From Herbidospora yilanensis (GTDB lineage Bacteria; Actinomycetota; Actinomycetes; Streptosporangiales; Streptosporangiaceae), in the NCBI RefSeq assembly GCF_001570565.1, contig NZ_BBXE01000017.1, positions 62,001 through 126,000 on the forward strand: a stretch of 64,000 nt of DNA. Direction: 5' to 3'. The notes below the pieces were generated by a model. The model worked only from the letters and a program-made list of their open reading frames with translations, was not told the origin of the DNA and did no database searches. The position numbers and the translations under genes are program-made. Shown in pieces: positions 58,357 through 64,000 of this stretch (position 1 is its first letter; every line of letters begins with the position of its first letter).

Positions 58357-59166
58357 CTAGACAGGCGATTCCACCCGCTGGAACGACAACCGCGCGATCG
58401 CCTTCTGCCCCTCGGCGTTCGGGTGGAAGAAGTCCCACTTGCTCACCATCGACACCGGGAAGGCGTAGCGGAACACCTCGCCGTTGTCGTAGCGGCACAG
58501 CGGCCCGTAGGCGGCGCAGGCCTTGGCCATCTCGTTGTTGTACGCCATCACCCGCGCCCGGACCCGGTCGCGGCGGTCCTCGTCCTTCCGGGCGGTCGAG
58601 GTCGGGTTGGCCAGCATCGTCTGGCAGATGCGCGCGATGCCCCAGAACGCCCGCGCGACCGGGTTGTCCTTGGCGACCCGCCACAGGCGCTTCAGGTCGG
58701 GGATGCTGGTGATGCGCACCTGCGCGCCCGTCGGGGCCAGCCTGGCCAGCGCCGCGTCGACCCGCGCCCGGTAGGTCGCCACCGGGGTCATCTGGCTCTC
58801 GGTCCGCACGCACGCGTCCTGGGCGCCGATGAGGATCGTCACGTAGGTCGCCTTGGCCTCGATCGCCTCCTCCATCTGCTCCATCAGGTCGTCGCTGGTC
58901 GCGCCGTTGTACGCGAAGTTGCGGTTGCGGCCCTTGACGTCCACCCCGTCGGCCAGCAGGCGCAGGTAGTGGCTGTTGACGTCTTTGTGGTCGCCGGCCG
59001 CCCACGAGCGGGACGTGCAGGCGACGTACCAGCCGCAGGCGTTGAAGCCCGCGGTGATCGAGTCGCCGAGCGCCGCGATCGTCATCGGCGGGGTTGACGC
59101 CTGGACCGTTCCAGGCCACAGGAGCAGCGCGACGGCAGCGGCCACCGGCGTGATCTTCTTGATCAT
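58357..59166 (-). CDS. Secreted SGNH-family hydrolase
   Basis: A 269-residue exported esterase. Signal peptide KKITPVAAAVALLLWPGTVQA, then GDSITAGFNACGWYVACTSRSW (block I Ser), NFAYNGATSDDL (Gly block II), TILIGAQDAC (block III, with Gln-Asp in place of the usual Asn), and KWDFFHPNAEGQ (block V Asp and His). Four or more Cys suggest disulfides. ATG at 59164-59166 follows GGAGG with five-base spacing; the GTG two codons earlier is adjacent to it and was rejected. The block III change is unusual for the oxyanion hole. Confidence 0.88.
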   Translation of the reverse strand: MIKKITPVAAAVALLLWPGTVQASTPPMTIAALGDSITAGFNACGWYVACTSRSWAAGDHKDVNSHYLRLLADGVDVKGRNRNFAYNGATSDDLMEQMEEAIEAKATYVTILIGAQDACVRTESQMTPVATYRARVDAALARLAPTGAQVRITSIPDLKRLWRVAKDNPVARAFWGIARICQTMLANPTSTARKDEDRRDRVRARVMAYNNEMAKACAAYGPLCRYDNGEVFRYAFPVSMVSKWDFFHPNAEGQKAIARLSFQRVESPV

Positions 59167-59293
59167 GGACACCTCCGGGAGCCAAAGGTAGAGATCACGA
59201 ACGCCAAGGCTCTATTACCGAGGCGGCAGGCGTCTCTTCCATGACCAAGCTGCTATCGGGGCTTGACACCGGCGTACCGACGAAAGGGACCCG

Positions 59294-59335
59294 ATGTCGA
59301 ACACGTTCAGTTTCTGCGTAAAGTGGGTCAGGTGA
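59294..59335 (+). CDS. 13-codon mini-ORF coupled to menF
   Basis: ATG at 59294 with AGGGAC upstream encodes MSNTFSFCVKWVR and stops with TGA at 59333-59335, overlapping the GTG of the isochorismate synthase by four bases (GTGA). The mini-ORF has the better ribosome-binding site, so the enzyme may be translated by re-initiation. No family recognised. Confidence 0.5.
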   Translation: MSNTFSFCVKWVR

Positions 59336-60540
59336 GCGTCGCCCTCGGACTTCATCCCCCGCTCGTGGTCCGCACGGTCCCGGTACGCGACCCCGGTGAC
59401 CTCATCTCCCTGCTGCCCGGTCCGGCCGCCTACACGTGGGTGCACCACGGCGACGGGCTGGTGGCGTGGGGCGAGGCGCTGCGGGCGACCATACCGCCGG
59501 GGCCCGGCCGGTTCGCGTGGGCCCGCGACTGGCTGGCCGGCGCGTTCGGGCACGCCGACATCGACGATCGTGTCCGGCGTCCCGGCTCCGGGCCGGTCGC
59601 GTTCGGCAGCTTCACCTTCGACCCCGCCTCGCCCGGGTCGGTCCTCGTCGTGCCGAGGGTCGTGGTGGCCCGGCGCGACGGGCAGGCCTGGCTGACCACC
59701 GTGGGCGAGGAGAACCTGGGCCTGGTCACGCCCGCCGTCCCGCCGGGACGGATCCGCTACTCCGACGGCGCGCTGACCGCGCCCGGCTGGGAGAACGCCG
59801 TCGCCACGGCCGTGCGGCACATCACGTCCGGGGAGCTGGAGAAGGTCGTGCTGGCCCGCGACCTGGTCGCGACCGCCGACGCCGACATCGACCCGCGCGT
59901 CCCGCTGGCGCGGCTCGCCGCGCGCTACCCCGAGTGCTACACCTTCTCCGTCGGCGGCCTCATCGGGGCCACACCCGAGCTGCTCGTGCGGCACAACGGG
60001 CGGGCCATCGAGTCGCTCGTGCTGGCCGGCACCATCCCCAGCGGCGCCGACCCGGCCACGCTGTTCGACTCGCCGAAAGACCGCTACGAGCACACCTGCG
60101 CGGTCGCCTCGGTCGAGGCCGCGCTCAAGCCGCTGTGCGCCGAGCTCGACGTGCCGGCCGAACCCGAGCTCCTCTCGCTGCCCAACGTGCAGCACCTCGC
60201 CAGCCGGGTCACCGGGAAGCTCGACGACGGCGCGTCGGTGCTCGACGTGGTGGCCGCGCTCCACCCCACGGCCGCCGTCGGCGGCACCCCGACCGACGAC
60301 GCGGTCGCGCTGATCCCCCGGCTGGAGCACATGGACCGGGGCGGCTACGCCGGGCCGATCGGCTGGATCGACGCCCGGGGCGACGGCGAGTGGGGCATCG
60401 CGCTGCGCTGCGCCCAGCTCGACGGGCCACGCGCCCGTCTTTTCGCAGGTTGCGGCATCATGGGTGGGTCCGACCCGGCCGCCGAGCTCGCCGAGGCGCA
60501 GTCGAAGTTCCGCGCCATGCAGTACGCCCTGGAAGGCTGA
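59332..60540 (+). CDS. menF: Isochorismate synthase
   Basis: A 402-residue chorismate-utilising enzyme. Core motifs: ELEKVVLARDLV with the general-base Lys, YTFSVGGLIGATPELLVRHNGR, VLAGTIPSGADP, NVQHLASRVTG, LHPTAAVGGTPTDDA, YAGPIGWIDARGDGEWGIALRC and FAGCGIMGGSDPAAELAEAQSKFRAM. It converts chorismate to isochorismate for menaquinone or for catecholate siderophores. No other men or ent gene is in the window. GTG 59332 overlaps the preceding mini-ORF; GTG 59323 is an alternative. Symbol given by function, not by synteny. Confidence 0.88.
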   Translation: MSVALGLHPPLVVRTVPVRDPGDLISLLPGPAAYTWVHHGDGLVAWGEALRATIPPGPGRFAWARDWLAGAFGHADIDDRVRRPGSGPVAFGSFTFDPASPGSVLVVPRVVVARRDGQAWLTTVGEENLGLVTPAVPPGRIRYSDGALTAPGWENAVATAVRHITSGELEKVVLARDLVATADADIDPRVPLARLAARYPECYTFSVGGLIGATPELLVRHNGRAIESLVLAGTIPSGADPATLFDSPKDRYEHTCAVASVEAALKPLCAELDVPAEPELLSLPNVQHLASRVTGKLDDGASVLDVVAALHPTAAVGGTPTDDAVALIPRLEHMDRGGYAGPIGWIDARGDGEWGIALRCAQLDGPRARLFAGCGIMGGSDPAAELAEAQSKFRAMQYALEG

Positions 60541-60568
60541 CCCGCCCCACCCCCTGGAGGGCCGACCC

Positions 60569-61753
60569 CTGATATCCCCCGCCGACCGCCGCGCCCGGGT
60601 CGCGGTCGCCCTGCTGTTCCTGACCAACGGCGCGATCTTCACCAACCTGATGCCGCGCTACCCCGCCATCATCGACGCGCTCGGACTCTCCAACGCCCAG
60701 TTCGGCCTGGCCGTCGCCGCCGTGCCCGCCGGGTCGCTCGCCTCCGGGCTGCTGGCGGGCATCCTCATCCGGCGGCTGCGGTCCTCCCGCGTCGCGGTCG
60801 GCGGCATGATCCTCACCGGCGGGCTCGTGCTGCTCGCCGGGCTCGCGCCGAGCTGGGCGCTGTTCGCCGGGGCGCTGTTCCTCGTCGGGGCGCTCGACTC
60901 GGTCGTGGACGTCGCCCAGAACACCCACGGCCTGCGCGTGCAGCGGCTCTACGGCCGCTCGATCATCAACTCCTTCCACGCCATCTGGAGCCTGGGCGCC
61001 GTCCTGGGCGGCCTCATGGGCGGCGGCGCCGCCGCGCTCGGCATGTCGCTCGGGCTGCACCTGAGCATCTCGGCGGTCACGTTCGTCATCGTCAACCTGG
61101 TCGCCTACCGCTTCCTGCTCCCCGGCCCCGAGCCGCAGGAGCCCATCGAGGCCGCCGACCCCGGCAAGCCCGCGCCGCCCGTCAGGTCGGTCGCCTACGG
61201 CGCGCTCGCGCTGCTCGCCGTCATCGCGATCTGCGGCGCCACCGTCGAGGACGCCGGCGGCACCTGGGCCGCCGTCTACCTGTCGGGTTCGCTCGGCGCG
61301 GCCCCCGGCATCGCGGCGTTCGGCCTGGTCGCCGTGGTGGGCGCGCAGTTCGTCGGGCGCGCGCTGGGCGACCGGTTCGTCGACCGGTGGGGACAGGCCG
61401 CCGTCGCCCGCGTCGGCGGGCTGCTCATCGCGGTCGGCTTCGGGCTCGCGCTGGCCTTCCCGAGCGTGCCCGGCACCATCGCGGGGTTCGGCCTGGCCGG
61501 GTTCGGCAGCGCCACCCTCATCCCGGGCGCCATGCACGCCGCCGACCAGCTCCCCGGCTTCCGGCCCGGCACCGGGCTGACCCTGCTGTCGTGGCTGCTG
61601 CGGGCCGGCTTCCTCTGCACGCCGCCGCTGGTCGGGCTGATCGCCGACGCGAGCTCGCTGCGGGTCGGCCTGCTGGTCGTCCCGGTCGCCGGGCTCATCG
61701 TCCTGCTGTGCTCAGGCGTCTTCCGCGCGGACGAACAGCGGCTCGCCCGCTGA
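60569..61753 (+). CDS. MFS transporter, probable CTG start
   Basis: A 394-residue MFS permease with about twelve helices (RVAVALLFLTNGAIFTNLMPRYPAII, QFGLAVAAVPAGSLASGLLAGIL, GMILTGGLVLLAGLAPS and so on). FHAIWSLGAVLGGLMGGG and LIPGAMHAADQLPG recall the sugar/drug MFS_1 group close to YbjJ. In frame there is no ATG, GTG or TTG between the stop region of menF and the first helix; CTG at 60569 stands seven bases after CTGGAGGG. The only conventional choice, ATG 60464, lies inside menF and adds a proline-rich leader. Coupled to the isochorismate synthase by distance (28 bases). Confidence 0.88.
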   Translation: MISPADRRARVAVALLFLTNGAIFTNLMPRYPAIIDALGLSNAQFGLAVAAVPAGSLASGLLAGILIRRLRSSRVAVGGMILTGGLVLLAGLAPSWALFAGALFLVGALDSVVDVAQNTHGLRVQRLYGRSIINSFHAIWSLGAVLGGLMGGGAAALGMSLGLHLSISAVTFVIVNLVAYRFLLPGPEPQEPIEAADPGKPAPPVRSVAYGALALLAVIAICGATVEDAGGTWAAVYLSGSLGAAPGIAAFGLVAVVGAQFVGRALGDRFVDRWGQAAVARVGGLLIAVGFGLALAFPSVPGTIAGFGLAGFGSATLIPGAMHAADQLPGFRPGTGLTLLSWLLRAGFLCTPPLVGLIADASSLRVGLLVVPVAGLIVLLCSGVFRADEQRLAR

Positions 61754-62326
61754 GGCCCTGGCCCGTCCGGCCGTCGCGGTGGCCAGCCATTCTCCGAACC
61801 CGGCGGGGTCGGCCACCGCGACGTCGAAGGCCACTCCCGAGCCGTAGGTGACGCCGCGCACGTCGTAACGGCCGCGCAGGTCGTTCTCCAGCCGCCCGGC
61901 GTGGGCGTGGTCGATCGACACCGTCACCAGGCGGGCCTCGACCATCGTCACCGGCCTCACCCGGTCGAGGGTCTCCCCCACCGCGCCGCCGTAGGCCCGC
62001 ACCAGCCCTCCGGCGCCCAGCAGGACGCCTCCGAAGTAGCGGGTCACCACCGTGACCACGTCGGCGTAGCCGCGTTTGAGCAGCACGTCGAGCATGGGGG
62101 TGCCGGCCGTGCCGCCGGGTTCGCCGTCGTCGTCGGAGCGGCGCGCGCCGGCGCCGATCACGTAGGCGGTGCAGTTGTGGGTGGCGTCGGCGTGGAGCGC
62201 GCGGCGGGCCGTGATGAACTCGCGGGCGGCCTGCTCCGAGGGGGCCGGCGCGACGGCGCAGACGAACCGCGACCGCCGCACCTCCGTCTCGTGTTCGACC
62301 ACGTCGTCGAGGGTCTTGTACGGCAC
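61712..62326 (-). CDS. yigZ: YigZ/IMPACT-family protein
   Basis: A 204-residue UPF0029 protein: SRFVCAVAPAPSEQAAREFITARRALHADATHNCTAYVIG, DDGEPGGTAGTPMLDVLLKRGYADVVTVVTRYFGGVLLGAGGLVRAYG. These are the N-terminal IMPACT motifs; the C-terminal domain is short. Function unsettled (translation-related). GTG start. Its last 42 bases overlap the MFS gene on the other strand. Confidence 0.93.
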   Translation of the reverse strand: MPYKTLDDVVEHETEVRRSRFVCAVAPAPSEQAAREFITARRALHADATHNCTAYVIGAGARRSDDDGEPGGTAGTPMLDVLLKRGYADVVTVVTRYFGGVLLGAGGLVRAYGGAVGETLDRVRPVTMVEARLVTVSIDHAHAGRLENDLRGRYDVRGVTYGSGVAFDVAVADPAGFGEWLATATAGRARASAGEPLFVRAEDA

Positions 62327-62355
62327 CGCGACAGACTAGCCCCGACCCGGCGCCT

Positions 62356-62769
62356 TTACAAAGTAGATCCCAATGAGGGCAGGTTGACCACGATCGCCTC
62401 CTGCGACGAACGCGCGATCACCACCACCGCCTCCTCGTCGGGCGACGGGTTCTCCTCCCGGTGCGGCGTGAACGGCGGCACGTACACGTAGTCGCCCGGC
62501 GAGGCGTCGATGCGCCGCTCCGCGCCGTCGTCGCCGAGGAAGACGAACGACGGATGCCCGCTGACGACGTAGATCGCGGTCTCGGAGTCGCCGTGGTGGT
62601 GGTCGGCCGACCGGGTGGAGGGGGCGACGTGGGTCTGCCCCATCCAGAGCCGGGCCGAGCCGACGCTCGGCCCGCTGATCGCCGCCCGCCGGTACATGCC
62701 GGACGTCTGGGCCGTCTCGTCCGACAACCCGGCGGGCACGACGTGGTGCAGCGGTTCATGGAAGGACAA
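62356..62769 (-). CDS. Cupin-domain protein
   Basis: A 137-residue cupin. Metal-binding residues in HHHGDSETAIYVVSG and PFTPHREENPS, with IDASPGDYVYVPP between. TTG at 62767-62769 follows TAGGAGA, which overlaps the flavin reductase stop; this looks like the intended start. ATG 62808 would overlap the reductase by 29 bases and is less likely. Operon with the flavin reductase suggests a small oxidative system, perhaps cupin dioxygenase plus reductase. Confidence 0.85.
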   Translation of the reverse strand: MSFHEPLHHVVPAGLSDETAQTSGMYRRAAISGPSVGSARLWMGQTHVAPSTRSADHHHGDSETAIYVVSGHPSFVFLGDDGAERRIDASPGDYVYVPPFTPHREENPSPDEEAVVVIARSSQEAIVVNLPSLGSTL

Positions 62770-62779
62770 ACCGGGTCTC

Positions 62780-63268
62780 CTAGGCGAAGGATCCGAAAGT
62801 TCCGTCATGGTAGAGCAGCGGCCGCCGTCCGGGGATCGTCTCCCCCTCGGTGACCAGGCCGACCACCAGGCGGTGGTCCCCCGCCACGAACCGTTCCCTG
62901 ATCTCGCACCGCAACCACGCCGCCACGCCGCCGAGCACGGGTTCGCCCGTGCCGAGGGTGGCGTACTCGGTCTCCGGGCCGAAGCGGTTCGCGCCGCTGC
63001 GTGCGAACAGCACGGCCAGGTCACGCTGGGACTCGCCCAGGATGTGCACGACGAAGCTGTCGCGGTCGCGGATCGCGGGCCAGCTCGACGACCCCAGCCC
63101 GATGCCGAAGGTGACCAGCGGCGGCTCCATGGAGACGGACGCGAGGGAGGTGGCGGTGAACCCGACCGGCCCCGCCGTGGTGACGACGGCCACTCCGGCG
63201 GCGTGGCGCCGGAAGGCGCTGCGGAAGAGGTCGCGGGTGTCGGTCTCGACGTCGGGGGGGATTCTCAT
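62780..63268 (-). CDS. Flavin reductase-like domain protein (HpaC/RutF family)
   Basis: A 162-residue FMN-binding split-barrel protein. TRDLFRSAFRRHAAGVAVVTTAGPVGFTATSLASVSMEPPLVTFGI is the family start, SFVVHILGESQRDLAVLFA follows, then CEIRERFVAGDHRLVVGLV. It supplies reduced flavin to monooxygenases. ATG 63268 follows AGGTGG; GTG 63337 with GAGAGGA is an alternative that adds 23 residues. A near-consensus promoter lies about 96 bases upstream. Confidence 0.92.
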   Translation of the reverse strand: MRIPPDVETDTRDLFRSAFRRHAAGVAVVTTAGPVGFTATSLASVSMEPPLVTFGIGLGSSSWPAIRDRDSFVVHILGESQRDLAVLFARSGANRFGPETEYATLGTGEPVLGGVAAWLRCEIRERFVAGDHRLVVGLVTEGETIPGRRPLLYHDGTFGSFA

Positions 63269-63363
63269 GGTTCCACCTCTGAATGGTTCCGGCGCATCGC
63301 CGATCCTGGGGCGCGGGAAGTCCGACACGGCCGTCACGGTGTTCCTCTCGTTCAGGTCCCTTC

Positions 63364-63392
63364 ATGGTAGAAATACCCCTAATACCTGTCAA
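63364..63392 (-). promoter_or_regulatory. Consensus-like sigma70 promoter of the flavin reductase/cupin operon
   Basis: On the minus strand TTGACA (63387-63392), exactly 17 bases, then TACCAT (63364-63369). The surrounding patch is AT-rich. TTGACA-N17-TACCAT is close to the housekeeping consensus, with the start about 90 bases before the reductase ATG. Confidence 0.75.
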
Positions 63393-63438
63393 TATTGTGG
63401 GGAATTGGACGACACCAACTCCGGACGAGGCCGCCCGA

Positions 63439-64000
63439 TTACGGGCGAGCCCGCCGCCGCACCCACACCATGGTCGCCAGGCCGAACACCGCCACCACGG
63501 CAAGCGCCACCCAGGAGAGATCCTTGAGCCACCGCTCGGCCGCCACGCCCAGGTAGTAGACGACCGCCGTCGTCCCCCCGGCCCACACGATCGCGCCCAG
63601 CACGTTGGCGACCAGGAACCGCCGGTACGGCAGGTGCAGCGCCCCCGCCAGCGGCCCCGCCAGGATCCGCAGCAGCGCCACGAACCGGCCGAAGAACACC
63701 GCCCACACGCCCCAGCGCCGGAACAGCGCCTTGGCCCGGCCGACGTGCTCAGGCCCGAAGTGCCGGGGGAACCGCCGCCCCAGCCGGTCGAACAGCCCCT
63801 GACCGCCCCTGTGGCCGATGGAGAAGCCGATCGAGTCGCCGACGATGGCCCCGGCGGTCGCGCACGCGCCGACCAGCAGCGGGTCGACGATGCCCTTGGC
63901 CGCCATGAGTGACGCGCTGACCAGCACGATCTCCCCCGGCAACGGGATGCCGAGACTCTCGATCCCGATGACCAGACCCACGACCACGTAGATCCAGACG
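63439..64000 (-). CDS. DedA-family membrane protein (5' end outside window)
   Basis: The frame is open to the window edge and continues beyond it (WIYVVVGLVIGIESLGIPLPGEIVLVSASL). DedA landmarks: ESLGIPLPGE, GDSIGFSIGHRGGQGLFDRLGRRF, FFGRFVALLRILAGPLAGAL, YRRFLVANVLGAIVWAG. About 187 residues are visible. DedA proteins are lipid-linked transporters/scramblases needed for membrane homeostasis; C-terminal region is complete (stop TAA). Confidence 0.93.
   Translation of the reverse strand, partial: VWIYVVVGLVIGIESLGIPLPGEIVLVSASLMAAKGIVDPLLVGACATAGAIVGDSIGFSIGHRGGQGLFDRLGRRFPRHFGPEHVGRAKALFRRWGVWAVFFGRFVALLRILAGPLAGALHLPYRRFLVANVLGAIVWAGGTTAVVYYLGVAAERWLKDLSWVALAVVAVFGLATMVWVRRRARP

Noticed and set aside
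1-64000. tRNA, rRNA, CRISPR arrays and insertion sequences
   Set aside because: I saw no cloverleaf, rRNA-like stretch, regularly spaced repeats or transposase.

Overview
This window comes from a very GC-rich actinomycete chromosome. Third codon positions are almost all G or C, GTG starts are frequent, and adjacent genes are often joined by ATGA or GTGA overlaps. The content (ECF42 sigma/DGPF pairs, DUF3040, an Rv2578c-type radical SAM protein, an Erm methyltransferase, AzlCD, many NarL-type two-component systems) fits Streptosporangiales or a related filamentous order; I cannot name the genus from sequence alone.

Layout. 1-4150: the end of a nonribosomal peptide synthetase that enters from outside the window and ends in a reductase-like domain resembling cyanobacterial acyl-ACP reductase. 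4147-5166: an NAD(P)-binding oxidoreductase and a divergent HxlR regulator. 5215-10200: a beta-lactamase locus, with a class A PBP and a class A beta-lactamase in one coupled operon, facing a LysR regulator and a BlaB-like protein. 10236-12836: zinc-ribbon/SPFH pair and an SGNH esterase. 12953-17815: ABC-2 exporter operon facing a two-component system. 17805-19600: multicopper oxidase with a small membrane partner. 19765-25430: serine hydrolase, GNAT, DUF3800 protein, zinc alcohol dehydrogenase facing an ArsR/MFS operon with a double-palindrome operator. 25332-28602: YkgJ-like/pentapeptide protein with an XRE-cupin regulator, azlC-azlD split by an 87-bp repeat array, and a DUF4180/HTH pair under an apparently autoregulated leaderless promoter. 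28652-34054: two-component system facing an FtsX-type ABC transporter. 34132-43000: methyltransferase, two ECF42/DGPF modules, tyrosine recombinase, ACT protein, a SigE-family operon with a kinase-like resistance protein, and a sirtuin. 43235-46055: drug-type ABC exporter with an AlkZ-like DNA glycosylase. 46110-46260: a small expressed-looking locus with a strong hairpin. 46320-49222: PlsC, class B PBP, ArsR regulator. 49219-52036: TetR/FAD monooxygenase, then an Erm methyltransferase with a leader peptide and two attenuator hairpins. 52158-58356: DUF3040 protein, SOS-box radical SAM protein, ABC/two-component operon, third ECF42/DGPF module. 58357-64000: secreted SGNH hydrolase, isochorismate synthase coupled to a 13-codon mini-ORF, MFS exporter, YigZ, cupin/flavin reductase operon and a DedA protein cut by the window edge.

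The themes are cell-wall and antibiotic stress (two PBPs, a beta-lactamase system, Erm, an AlkZ-like enzyme, several exporters) and signal-dependent transcription (three ECF42 modules, one SigE-type factor, four two-component systems if the partners are counted as pairs). The observations I would check first are the reductase-tailed NRPS, the Erm leader/attenuator, the 46110-46260 locus, the repeat array inside azlCD and the beta-lactamase/PBP operon.

Starts were chosen by reading Shine-Dalgarno spacing, overlaps and family alignment from memory; no database search was run.
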